This document shows, one piece after another, positions 55,902 to 63,961 of a stretch of DNA of 64,000 nt; the first letter of the stretch is position 1, and the number at the start of each line of letters is the position of its first letter. Source of the DNA: Solibacillus sp. FSL R7-0682 (GTDB taxonomy: Bacteria; Bacillota; Bacilli; Bacillales_A; Planococcaceae); contig NZ_JBBOUI010000001.1 of assembly GCF_038005985.1 (NCBI RefSeq), positions 1,694,001 to 1,758,000 on the forward strand. The letters run 5' to 3'. The translations under genes were made by a program, and so were the position numbers. The notes beneath the pieces are model-generated. The model saw only the letters and a list, made by a program, of their open reading frames with translations. It was not told the origin of the DNA and searched no databases.

Positions 55902-56627
55902 ATGTTTTTAAAATCTGTAAGGCTAAAGAAAGATCAAATTTTAAACTATGTGGATTATCCATTTTCCATCCCCTTTGTAAGGAGTATGGAGGAGCTTAAT
56001 TTAGATGCGGCAGTTACGTTTTTTGTTGGTGAAAATGGTGCAGGTAAATCGACATTACTCGAAGCAATTGCTGAAAATATCGGCTTTAATCCAGCGGGAG
56101 GGAGTACACAAAATTTCCGAGCTTATGAAGTACATAAATCTGATTCGGCCCTTGGGGACTACGTAAAGCTATCTTGGTGGCCAAAAGTAACGAACGGCTT
56201 TTTTCTCCGAGCAGAAACTTTTTATCAATTTGCCTCTCACATTGATGAGGTGGACTTAACCGGTTATAAAGCATATGGAGGTAAGTCACTACATCATCAG
56301 TCTCACGGGGAATCTTTTTTTTCTTTATTTCAACACCGTTTTAATGGCAATGCGATTTATTTGCTAGACGAGCCAGAAGCAGCACTTTCTCCAATGCGTC
56401 AGCTTGCATTTTTAACACTGATCCATGACTTAGTAAAGGAGGAGAATGTACAGTTTATTATCGCTACTCATTCACCGATATTACTTGGTTATCCTGATGC
56501 AGTCATTTACCAATTTGATGAGCGAGGCATTGAACAAGTGACCTATGAACAAACCGAGCATTATCAAGTAACTTCTTATTTTTTACAGCACCGAGATAAA
56601 ATGCTTAAGGAGTTATTTGAAGAATAA
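55902..56627 (+). CDS. AAA/ABC-type ATPase (COG3910-like)
   Basis: A stand-alone ATPase without membrane or transport domains. Walker A is FFVGENGAGKSTLLEAIAENIG (residues about 41-62), then GGSTQNFRAYE, the signature-like block HQSHGESFFSLFQHRF, Walker B IYLLDEPEAALSP and the H-loop FIIATHSPILLGYPDA. Length is 241 aa. This pattern is of the RecF/SMC-like predicted ATPases of unknown role. GGAGG lies before ATG 55902. It is followed after 75 bases by the AIM24 gene. Confidence 0.85.
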   Translation: MFLKSVRLKKDQILNYVDYPFSIPFVRSMEELNLDAAVTFFVGENGAGKSTLLEAIAENIGFNPAGGSTQNFRAYEVHKSDSALGDYVKLSWWPKVTNGFFLRAETFYQFASHIDEVDLTGYKAYGGKSLHHQSHGESFFSLFQHRFNGNAIYLLDEPEAALSPMRQLAFLTLIHDLVKEENVQFIIATHSPILLGYPDAVIYQFDERGIEQVTYEQTEHYQVTSYFLQHRDKMLKELFEE

Positions 56628-56702
56628 TAACTATAAATTTAGAAAATTTCGAATCAAATTCCACGCTCCACTCGTATATCTGTATAAAGGGGGCGTTAGC
56701 AC

Positions 56703-57392
56703 ATGGGAAATTATTCGTTAAGTGAATTTGTAAAAACTACCCAGCAAGATCAGATGGAGAATGACTTTTTTGAGTTAGAAACGGAGCGCGTGCTTGAGGT
56801 GAACTTAAACGGTGAAGTATGGGCAAAAATGGGTTCTATGATTGCCTATGTAGGAAATATTAAATTTGAACGTGAGCGGATGCTCGAGCATGGGATGTCG
56901 AAAATGTTCAAGAAGGCATTAACTGGTGAAGGGACATCTTTAATGCGTGCGAAGGGGGAAGGACGCCTTTATTTAGCTGACCAAGGAAAAAAGGTTACTA
57001 TTTTTGAGTTGTATAACGAAAGTCTTTGTGTAAACGGAAATGATTTACTCGCCTTTGAAAAGTCGATTGATTGGGATATTAAGCTCATGCGGAAAATGGC
57101 AGGGATACTATCAGGCGGTTTATTTAATGTAACGCTTAAAGGGAAAGGTAAAGTGGCGATTACAACTCATTTTGAGCCATTAACATTACTCGTAGAGCCT
57201 GGGGAACCGGTATATACCGATCCAAATGCAACGGTTGCATGGAGCGGCAATTTACAGCCTGAATTTGTAACGGATATTACGTTTCGTACTTTAATTGGTA
57301 GAGGCAGTAGTGAATCAATTCAAATGGCTTTTTCGGGTGAAGGGTTTGTCATCATTCAACCGTTTGAAGAAGTTTATTTTGAAAAAAGTTGA
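56703..57392 (+). CDS. AIM24 family protein
   Basis: AIM24-family proteins (named from a yeast mitochondrial protein) have a double-psi/jelly-roll type beta fold; the bacterial role is unknown. The 229 aa protein has VNLNGEVWAKMGSMIAYVG, LMRAKGEGRLYLADQGKKVTIFEL, the LTLLVEPGEPVYTDPNATVAWSG block and GEGFVIIQPFEE, characteristic of the family. GGGGGCG precedes ATG 56703. Downstream, 66 bases away, comes a coiled-coil gene. Confidence 0.85.
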   Translation: MGNYSLSEFVKTTQQDQMENDFFELETERVLEVNLNGEVWAKMGSMIAYVGNIKFERERMLEHGMSKMFKKALTGEGTSLMRAKGEGRLYLADQGKKVTIFELYNESLCVNGNDLLAFEKSIDWDIKLMRKMAGILSGGLFNVTLKGKGKVAITTHFEPLTLLVEPGEPVYTDPNATVAWSGNLQPEFVTDITFRTLIGRGSSESIQMAFSGEGFVIIQPFEEVYFEKS

Positions 57393-57458
57393 TTTACAAA
57401 AGAGCCTAAATTAGTGGATTGACTAGTCGGAATATTTTGTGTGAAAGAGGTGTTATCA

Positions 57459-58439
57459 TTGGAATGGCAACAATTACAGGCGCAAACGGAAAGCTATCGA
57501 TTACAATTAATGGAGGCTGAAAAATTAAAGACGAAAAAAGAGACGGTGGAACGTTTAATCGTTCATGCTGAGCGTGACATTGAACGTTACCAGCTTGATA
57601 TAAAATACGCTCAAAAAGAATTAAATAAGCTTGAGGGCTTTTCATTTGTGAATTTATTTCGAGAATGGACAGGAAAGAAAGATGCATTAATTGAACAACA
57701 GTTAGATGTTGTGGCAGTAAAAGAATTAAAACTTGTGGAAGCTCAATTAACTTTAGAGGATTTACAGGATGATTTAGTTGATATACTCCAAAAGCTTAAT
57801 GCGATTCATGAGCCTTTCGTCGAACAAGAGTTGAAGCGTATCGAAAATAAAAAGCAATTTTATGTTATGCAACATGCGCCACAATTAGCGGAAAAGTTAA
57901 CTGCTATTGCTGAACAGGAGCTGTTATTTAAACAGCTCATTAAGGAGATTCATGAAGCAATTGAAGCAGGACGCATCGCTTTAAGTGCGTTAACCGATGC
58001 TGGCTACGCACTGCATGAGGCAGAATCCTATTCCACATGGGATACATTTTTAGGGGGAGGCTTCATGGTAACAGCGTTGAAGCAAGGGAAATTGGACGAA
58101 TCCAATGGTTATTTGCATCGTGCGCAAATGGCCTTGCAACGTTTTAGTAATGAACTATTGGACATAAAGGAAATACGTCACGGAGCTTTGCAAATTGATA
58201 TAGATGGATTTGTGAAGTTTACCGATTATTTCTTCGATAATATTTTCACTGATTGGTCAATTCACTCGAAAATTTTAACATCAATTAATCAAATTTCAAG
58301 AGTTCAAGACGATGTTAATAATACAATCCAAGAGCTGCAACAAAAACTAAGTCTTACATTACGTAAGGAGAAGGAATTAGTAAAAGAAAAAGAAGAAATT
58401 TTAGGAGCAAATGACATTTCATTGTTTTTTCAAAAATAG
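57459..58439 (+). CDS. Hypothetical coiled-coil protein (326 aa)
   Basis: TTG 57459 (MEWQQLQAQTESYRLQ) is preferred to GTG 57441, as AGAGGTG lies 6 bases ahead. The protein is mostly long charged helices (residues 5-75, 100-150 and 265-320), with a compact centre, SYSTWDTFLGGGFMVTALKQGK, that resembles a conserved loop seen in other uncharacterised helical proteins. No signal peptide, membrane segment or enzyme motif. It may work with the AIM24 protein upstream (context only). Confidence 0.75.
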   Translation: MEWQQLQAQTESYRLQLMEAEKLKTKKETVERLIVHAERDIERYQLDIKYAQKELNKLEGFSFVNLFREWTGKKDALIEQQLDVVAVKELKLVEAQLTLEDLQDDLVDILQKLNAIHEPFVEQELKRIENKKQFYVMQHAPQLAEKLTAIAEQELLFKQLIKEIHEAIEAGRIALSALTDAGYALHEAESYSTWDTFLGGGFMVTALKQGKLDESNGYLHRAQMALQRFSNELLDIKEIRHGALQIDIDGFVKFTDYFFDNIFTDWSIHSKILTSINQISRVQDDVNNTIQELQQKLSLTLRKEKELVKEKEEILGANDISLFFQK

Positions 58440-58489
58440 AGGAGTAAAATAAAGCGTAAATTTGTTATTTCTAAAGGAGTTTTTCATAG

Positions 58490-59599
58490 ATGAGTCGTTT
58501 AGTAGAAGAGTTTTTAGAGCTTGTTCAAATTGATTCGGAAACAAAGCACGAGGAAATCATCGCCCCAATTTTGGTCGAAAAGTTAGAAGAAATGGGCTTT
58601 GAAGTATACCAAGATGATGCACATACTCGTAATGGGCATGGCGCGGGAAATATTATTGCGACATTACATGGGGATGCGTCAATTGAGCCAATATACTTCA
58701 CTGTACATATGGATACAGTTGTCCCAGGAAAGGGAATTAAGCCTGAAATTCGTGAAGACGGCTATATTTACTCAGATGGTACAACGATTTTAGGTGCAGA
58801 TGATAAGGCAGGAATGGCAGCCTTATTTGAAATGGCACGACGAGTGAAAGAGAAAAATATACAGCACGGAACAATCCAGTTTGTTATTACAGCAGGTGAG
58901 GAAAGTGGATTAGTTGGAGCGAAGGAATTAGATCCATCAAAAATTATTGCTAAATACGGATTCGCTGTTGATAGTGATGGAAAAGTTGGTGGCATTGTCG
59001 TAGCTGCTCCATTCCAAGCGAAAGTATTTACAAAAGTAATTGGGAAGAAAGCACACGCAGGTGTAGCGCCGGAAAAGGGTATTTCTGCCATTACATTAGC
59101 CGCAAAAGCAATAGCACAAATGAAACTTGGTCGTTTAGATGAAGAAACGACGGCTAATATCGGTCGCTTTGAAGGCGGCCAGGCAACAAATATCGTTTGT
59201 GATGAAGTAACAATTATTGCGGAAGCCCGTTCGATTGATGAAGCAAAATTACAGGCTCAAACAGCGCACATGAAGGAAACTTTTGAGCGTGTAGCAAAAG
59301 AAAATGGGGGCCGTGCTGAAGTTGAAGTGAAGCTTATGTATCCAGGCTTCCGAGTTACGGAAGAAGACAAGGTAGTACAAGTTGCCAAGGCTGCAGTAGA
59401 AGCAGTTAATCGTACACCACAATTAGGTATTTCAGGTGGCGGTAGTGATGCAAATGTGATTGCTGGCTTTGGTATTCCAACAGTAAATTTATCCGTAGGG
59501 TATGAAGAAATTCATACGACTAATGAAAGAATGCCAATTGAGGAACTAGAAAAATTAGCTGATTTATTAGAAGCAATTATTATTCAAACAGTCAAATAA
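58490..59599 (+). CDS. M20-family peptidase, peptidase T-like (YqjE type)
   Basis: A di-zinc aminopeptidase-like enzyme. Metal and catalytic blocks: VHMDTVVPGKG, TTILGADDKAGMAALFE, ITAGEESGLVGAKEL, the dimerisation-domain block GKKAHAGVAPEKGISAITLA, and the closing block GGGSDANVIAGFGIPTVNLSVGYEEIHTTNE with the last His. At 369 aa it matches YqjE of B. subtilis, which follows yqjD there; here about 6.5 kb of other genes lie between. AAAGGAG precedes ATG 58490. Confidence 0.9.
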   Translation: MSRLVEEFLELVQIDSETKHEEIIAPILVEKLEEMGFEVYQDDAHTRNGHGAGNIIATLHGDASIEPIYFTVHMDTVVPGKGIKPEIREDGYIYSDGTTILGADDKAGMAALFEMARRVKEKNIQHGTIQFVITAGEESGLVGAKELDPSKIIAKYGFAVDSDGKVGGIVVAAPFQAKVFTKVIGKKAHAGVAPEKGISAITLAAKAIAQMKLGRLDEETTANIGRFEGGQATNIVCDEVTIIAEARSIDEAKLQAQTAHMKETFERVAKENGGRAEVEVKLMYPGFRVTEEDKVVQVAKAAVEAVNRTPQLGISGGGSDANVIAGFGIPTVNLSVGYEEIHTTNERMPIEELEKLADLLEAIIIQTVK

Positions 59600-59610
59600 G
59601 AGGTGACCAT

Positions 59611-60099
59611 ATGGGTTTTGAAAAAGCAGTAGTATTTACTTGTGGAAATGAAGAATATGCGGTTCCAGTTGATCAAGTTGTGTCAATTGAAAAATTAGAA
59701 CGCGTTACCCCCATTCCACATTTACCAGAATATTTATTAGGCTTTACTAGAATTCGTAACGAATTAACACCAGTCATCGATTTCCAACGAATTTTATATA
59801 ATCGACCAACTAGTGGAAACGAATCGAAGGTTATTGTTTTATCAACAGATGTCATCAACTATGCTTTACTTGTAGGAGAGGCAAAAGAAATTCTTGATAT
59901 TGCTGAAAATGACTTAAAGCAACTAGGTTTAGTCAATTACTCAAAAACACAATATTTCACAGCTGTTGCAAATTTAGAAGACCGTATGATTTCTTGTGTA
60001 GATCCAGTTATTTTAGTGAACTCACTAGAAGGGATTCGGGAAATTATCGATTACCTGTACAAAATGTTGGAAAATGAGCAGGAAGAAATAGCAAAGTAA
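59611..60099 (+). CDS. CheW-like protein
   Basis: A chemotaxis coupling-protein fold linking receptors to CheA. The 162 aa protein has the CheW blocks VVFTCGNEEYAVPVDQVVSIEKL, PYLLGFTRIRNELTPVIDF-like segment (PEYLLGFTRIRNELTPVID) and VGEAKEILDIAENDL. AGAGGTGA precedes ATG 59611, 11 bases after the peptidase, so the two form a small operon. It is outside the main flagellar/che cluster, so it may be a second CheW or a CheV-like regulator without a receiver domain. Confidence 0.85.
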   Translation: MGFEKAVVFTCGNEEYAVPVDQVVSIEKLERVTPIPHLPEYLLGFTRIRNELTPVIDFQRILYNRPTSGNESKVIVLSTDVINYALLVGEAKEILDIAENDLKQLGLVNYSKTQYFTAVANLEDRMISCVDPVILVNSLEGIREIIDYLYKMLENEQEEIAK

Positions 60100-60148
60100 A
60101 TCTACCATCATTTAATGACGCAAACTTTAAATGAAGCCGTGATAAAAT

Positions 60149-60196
60149 AAAAATACAATTTTTCTTTGAGGTGAGGAGAAAAGTTGTATTTTTTTG
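60149..60196 (+). terminator. Terminator after the cheW-like gene
   Basis: AAAAATACAATTTTTCT (from 60149) pairs with GAGAAAAGTTGTATTTTT (ending near 60193) with one or two mismatches, giving a long stem and a T7 tail. Confidence 0.8.
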
Positions 60197-60223
60197 ATGC
60201 GTGTAAATTTGAATTTCGTTCCC

Positions 60224-60292
60224 GGTCGCTTTCCACGGGCACGGCCTGAGCCTGTAGTCTCAGGCGTCGTGCTGCCCGCCGGAGTCGCCCTT
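60224..60292. repeat. GC-rich nested-palindrome intergenic repeat element
   Basis: A GC-rich patch in AT-rich DNA made of nested inverted repeats: GCCTGAG (60244-60250) with CTCAGGC (60259-60265), GGGCACG (60237-60243) with CGTGCTGCCC (60268-60277), and outer CGGTCGCTTTCC with GGAGTCGCC. It resembles a family of dispersed stem-loop repeats that I know from intergenic regions of Bacillales (CGCTTTCC...GGGCACG...CTCAGGC). The rest of the 370-base gap before the GNAT gene is AT-rich with no gene seen. Confidence 0.7.
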
Positions 60293-60469
60293 CATTTCAA
60301 CCAATTCAAATAAAGTTTATTTTTATTATCCAAATTCCGCTAAATACAAAAGATTTCTACTTATGTCCCACTCTCGTTTTTTTCATTTGACAACAGTAAA
60401 AAATTTCATTCAATATAATTCCATTATCTGTTAATATTAAGGGCGTCATCTTTAATAGGGGGATCATAC

Positions 60470-60946
60470 ATGATTGAGCTTAGAAAAATTACATTAGAAA
60501 ACCGACGCGCAATATTTAACCTGGAAGTTTCAGAAGATCAACGCCGCTTCGTTGCGTCCAATCTGTCAAGTGTAGCCTTGTGCTATGTTCTTGCAACCAA
60601 TGGGGGACACCCATTTCCTTTTGCTATATACGCGGATGAACAGCCAGTCGGTTTTGTTATGCTAACTTATGGAAATACTGGATATGAACTCCCGTCAATC
60701 GTAGATGATAGTTATTGCATTTTACGACTTATGATTGACAAGCAATATCAGAACAAGGGTTACGGTCGGGAAGCTATGGAAAAAATCTTGGAATTTATAC
60801 GTACCTTTCCAGCAGGTCCTGCAAGCTACTGCTGGATTCCATATGGAACAGATAACATCGCAGCTAAAAAGCTTTATGAAAGCTTTGGTTTTCGAGATAA
60901 TGGAGAAATCTGTGACAATGAGCCAATAACCGTATTGCAACTTTAA
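60470..60946 (+). CDS. GNAT acetyltransferase (spermidine acetyltransferase-like)
   Basis: An acetyl-CoA dependent N-acetyltransferase. The 158 aa protein starts MIELRKITLENRRAIFNLEVS, similar to BltD/PaiA-type polyamine acetyltransferases, and has the acetyl-CoA loop KQYQNKGYGREAMEKIL and the C-terminal block NIAAKKLYESFGFRDNGE. GGGGG precedes ATG 60470. The substrate is a guess from the N-terminal pattern; any small amine is possible. It converges on the reverse frameshifted gene. Confidence 0.75.
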   Translation: MIELRKITLENRRAIFNLEVSEDQRRFVASNLSSVALCYVLATNGGHPFPFAIYADEQPVGFVMLTYGNTGYELPSIVDDSYCILRLMIDKQYQNKGYGREAMEKILEFIRTFPAGPASYCWIPYGTDNIAAKKLYESFGFRDNGEICDNEPITVLQL

Positions 60947-60998
60947 TTTCCCGTTACTCCGTGAAAGGGTGCTGTATTGCGGAATAGGAGGCTCTTTC

Positions 60999-61527
60999 TT
61001 ATTCTATTAATTGCCATTTTGTTGAATTAGAAGGGTCTATCCATTCCATTAAAACTAGATCGTTGTTTAGTTCTTTGATTCTCTTAAAACCACATTTTGT
61101 ATAGCTTGATATTGCTCTACAATTATTGCTTTTGACCTCTAATACAACCTTTGAAGCCCCATTCTCACAAAGGTAATTTAACATTAGTTGTATCATTTTT
61201 GTTCCTATTCCTTTACCCCATAACTCCGTTTCACCGATAAACTGGTCTATTCCGTAAATATTTTGCTCGTCCTTATAACCATATGTAATTAATTCAGTTT
61301 CCTGTATCTCATAATATTGCATATAACCTATTGGATTATCTCTGTATTCAATTATACAAGGTGTTACATAATGCTCACCATCAACTCTTGGGCCATACTT
61401 TCGATTCACTCTATCTAAATCCGTAGGTGGCTCTTCATAGAATTTTAATACCCTCTCATCATTTAGCCATTAAATGAAAGTCATGATGATTCATTAGTCT
61501 TATAGTTAACTCGTTCTGCTGTATCAA
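60999..61527 (-). pseudogene. AAC(6')-like GNAT acetyltransferase, frameshifted by an 8-bp deletion
   Basis: The intact part (136 aa, from codon NRKYGPRV) has family blocks YGIDQFIGETELWGKGIGTKMIQ and AISSYTKCGFKRIKEL, as in aminoglycoside 6'-N-acetyltransferase-like proteins. Upstream, AGGAGGA (61540-61534) and TTG 61527 start MIQQNELTIRLMNHHDFHLMAK, which then stops. The other frame resumes with WLNDERVLKFYEEPPTDLDRV. Restoring a second copy of TGGCTAAA near 61461-61474 rejoins both frames exactly as LMAKWLNDERVL, the family sequence. So one 8-bp direct repeat was lost. The remaining reading frame from GTG 61409 lacks a ribosome site. Confidence 0.75.
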
Positions 61528-61667
61528 TTTTATTCCTCCTTTTAATTATGAATTAAACATTTAAATCAGTATTTCCTTCTTCCAAAAAACCTACTTTGTT
61601 AAATAATAATAGTATTCTGGTTTAAAGATCTTTCGTTCCTTATTTAAAAATTAGTGTGTGCATTTTT

Positions 61668-61697
61668 TTGACTTTTATTATATTAATATTGTATTAT
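61668..61697 (+). promoter_or_regulatory. Sigma-A promoter of the ABC-2-type permease gene
   Basis: TTGACT (61668-61673) and TATTAT (61692-61697) are 18 bases apart. The predicted start near 61704 lies right at the edge of the palindrome. Confidence 0.55.
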
Positions 61698-61707
61698 GCT
61701 TAACACG

Positions 61708-61729
61708 AAGTACTTTGTTCAAAGTACTT
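61708..61729 (+). promoter_or_regulatory. 22-bp perfect palindromic operator
   Basis: AAGTACTTTGT (61708-61718) is followed directly by its exact complement ACAAAGTACTT-type arm (TCAAAGTACTT, 61719-61729): ten base pairs on each side of a TT centre. Immediately after the promoter, it is well placed to bind a dimeric repressor; the PadR-type regulator encoded two genes on is the obvious candidate. Confidence 0.65.
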
Positions 61730-61760
61730 TTACGAATGTTAACATGAAGGAGCATTATTA

Positions 61761-62915
61761 GTGAAATTTACACAGTTTTTAAGGTCAAAGGGTGCAATTG
61801 CATCAATTTTTATGGGGATATTTTATGCAATCGCCATGCTAGGCATATTTCTACCGGGTTACACAGCGTTACCAGGCAATATGGATGAATTAAAAATTGC
61901 CATTGTCAATGATGATAATGGAAAAACAGGAAGTCAAATAGCGGAGCAGTTAAGTGAAAGTCTACCATTTAAAACAATAGAATCCGAACTATCAAATAGT
62001 GAAGCACTAAAGGAATTAGAAAAAAATAAGCTAGCGCTTGTAATTCATATTCCAGAAAATTTCACTGCCAATGCACAAAGTGGTCAATCAGCAAGTCTTG
62101 ATTTTACGGTAAATGAAGCGACTGCAACAATGGTACCGTCTGCGATGAGTTCGATTGTAGGGGAAATAAATAACCAATTAAGTGCTAATTTTTCACAGCA
62201 AACAGCACAAGGGATTTTAATGAATGTAAATGTTCCAGAAGAGCAGGCTGCCGAGATGGCCAAACAAATTGAAACGAGTTATATAGGTAACTATGTCATT
62301 ATGAATGATGTGCCGGATGGGATGCACAACAATATGCTTCCAATGTTTTTAACAATGGCAAGCTATGTCGGTGCAATGATTGCCGGTATGCAATTAGTAG
62401 GATCTTTTAAAGCAAATCGAGGAAAAGCAAGCAAGACAAAACTATTCATATATGTACAATTAGTAGCATTAATTATTGCAGTAGTTTCAACAATCGGTGC
62501 TTTAGCCATTGCCTTTTCAATAGCAGACCTTGATATGTCTCTATTATTACCAGTCGCGGGTCAACAGATACTATTATATATGGCTGCATTTAATGTATGT
62601 TCCATCCTAATTTTCCTATTTGGAGAAGGCGGAATGATATTTAATATTCCAATTTTATTAATGCAAACAATTGCTAATGGTGCAACAATGCCACGTGACA
62701 TGATGTATGCGCCATACGAATGGTTTAGTTACATTACACCAATGTACCACTCCGTTCAGTCTTATTTTGCAATGATGTTTGGATCTATTAGCCCAGCACC
62801 ATTCCTTTGGGGATTAGCAACTGTAGGTGTCGGTGCAATGGTAATCAACATACTCATCGTATGGATTTTCCACAAGCCTCTTCCAGTGACGGATGACGTG
62901 CAAGTTCAAGAGTAA
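61761..62915 (+). CDS. ABC-2-type / YhgE-Pip-like membrane permease
   Basis: A membrane protein of the ABC-2 superfamily without its own ATPase. The 384 aa protein has an N-terminal helix (IASIFMGIFYAIAMLGIFLPGY), a large outside domain (residues 40-200: LKIAIVNDDNGKTGSQIAEQL, LALVIHIPENFTANAQSG), then five to six C-terminal helices with the ITPMYHSVQSYFAMMF segment. This layout is typical of YhgE/Pip or DUF3533 exporters, sometimes linked to drug or stress tolerance. GTG 61761 has GAAGGAGC 8 bases ahead. Confidence 0.8.
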   Translation: MKFTQFLRSKGAIASIFMGIFYAIAMLGIFLPGYTALPGNMDELKIAIVNDDNGKTGSQIAEQLSESLPFKTIESELSNSEALKELEKNKLALVIHIPENFTANAQSGQSASLDFTVNEATATMVPSAMSSIVGEINNQLSANFSQQTAQGILMNVNVPEEQAAEMAKQIETSYIGNYVIMNDVPDGMHNNMLPMFLTMASYVGAMIAGMQLVGSFKANRGKASKTKLFIYVQLVALIIAVVSTIGALAIAFSIADLDMSLLLPVAGQQILLYMAAFNVCSILIFLFGEGGMIFNIPILLMQTIANGATMPRDMMYAPYEWFSYITPMYHSVQSYFAMMFGSISPAPFLWGLATVGVGAMVINILIVWIFHKPLPVTDDVQVQE

Positions 62916-62991
62916 TTGGAAAAGATTCAGCTGAAATTACGTTTTAATTTTGGTAAGATGAAGGGAATAAATAGAGTTGGAGCTGTTTAGT

Positions 62992-63531
62992 ATGTTAATT
63001 CAAATTTTTATTTTAAGTAAATTGATGGAAGAAAATAACTATCCCTATAAGTTAAAAAAAGAGTTATCTAAATATATCCCTCTTGATAAATTAACCAATA
63101 TGACGGAAAGTAAGCTTTATTACAATTTTGAATCACTCTCGAAACGTGGCCTTATTCATCCTGTAGAGGTGATTAAAGAAGCGAATCGCCCTGATAAACA
63201 GGTTTTTGCTATTACCGATAAGGGACGCCAAGAATTACCACGTATTTTATATAAGCTTTTTGAAAAGGCGGATAAGCTCCAAGATATGCTTGTCGCGTTA
63301 ATTTATATTCGTTACGTTGATCGGGCGCAAGTTATAGAGATTCTTGAAAAAAGATACCGAGAATCGTTTTCTAGTAAAAACGAAATAATTAAAGCTTATG
63401 AAAATATTCAGATTGGTGGTTATGAGCAAGAAGTAGTCGATTTATTTCATGGCTTCTACTTAGGACGCACAGAAAATGAAATGTATTGGCTTGGTCAGAT
63501 TATTGACAAGTTAAAGACTCAATCAAACTAA
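62992..63531 (+). CDS. PadR-family transcriptional regulator
   Basis: A winged-helix repressor of the PadR type. ATG 62992 is chosen over TTG 62977 because TTGGAG lies 9 bases ahead. The wHTH covers residues 1-85: FILSKLMEENNYPYKLKKEL, LTESKLY-type recognition helix (MTESKLYYNFESLSKRGLI), wing KQVFAITDKGRQELP; the C-terminal 95 residues are the dimerising helices. At 179 aa it is a PadR-s2-like size. It lies 76 bases after the permease gene and probably controls it through the upstream palindrome. Confidence 0.8.
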   Translation: MLIQIFILSKLMEENNYPYKLKKELSKYIPLDKLTNMTESKLYYNFESLSKRGLIHPVEVIKEANRPDKQVFAITDKGRQELPRILYKLFEKADKLQDMLVALIYIRYVDRAQVIEILEKRYRESFSSKNEIIKAYENIQIGGYEQEVVDLFHGFYLGRTENEMYWLGQIIDKLKTQSN

Positions 63532-63534
63532 AAG

Positions 63535-63576
63535 GAACGTCTTCTTCACTTATACGTGGAGAGACGTTCTTTTTTT
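63535..63576 (+). terminator. Terminator of the permease/PadR unit
   Basis: GAACGTCTTCTTCAC (63535-63549) pairs with GTGGAGAGACGTTC (63556-63569) with one bulge and a G-U pair, followed by T7. Confidence 0.9.
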
Positions 63577-63961
63577 AACTTATACATTTATAAGTAAATA
63601 CAATTGGCCAATAATTAAACATTATGTCATAATGATAAACTTCACTTTCTAAACATACAATATTTTGGAAATTAGTTTCGCAAGTGGGACAGCCTATTTA
63701 AGTGCAATGTAATAGGAAGTTTTTTTAGAAGTTACACTAAGCGTTGCTACTAATAAAGAGAGAAAAGAGGAATTACAACAGGGCATTAAAGGAACAAAAT
63801 AATAGAAGTTATCGAGACTTTTGTATTCGAAGTTACATGACAAAATATCTATGTGCAAAGGGTTCATTAAGAAGTACCATCAATTGTAATTATATAGTTA
63901 AGTTTACTAATTTTGTAATTTAGTGTAAACTTTAGTGATTACAAAAATTAGGAGGGGTATT
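63577..63961. other. Gap with a coding-like remnant and a promoter palindrome
   Basis: 385 AT-rich bases. Bases 63716-63802 read EVFLEVTLSVATNKERKEEL and QQGIKGTK before TAA, without a start and with a stop just upstream, which looks like the end of a decayed gene. Then comes the inverted repeat TTTTGTAAT (63911-63919) / ATTACAAAA (63938-63946), with a second pair AGTTTAC / GTAAACT overlapping it, probably the control site of the next gene. Confidence 0.3.
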
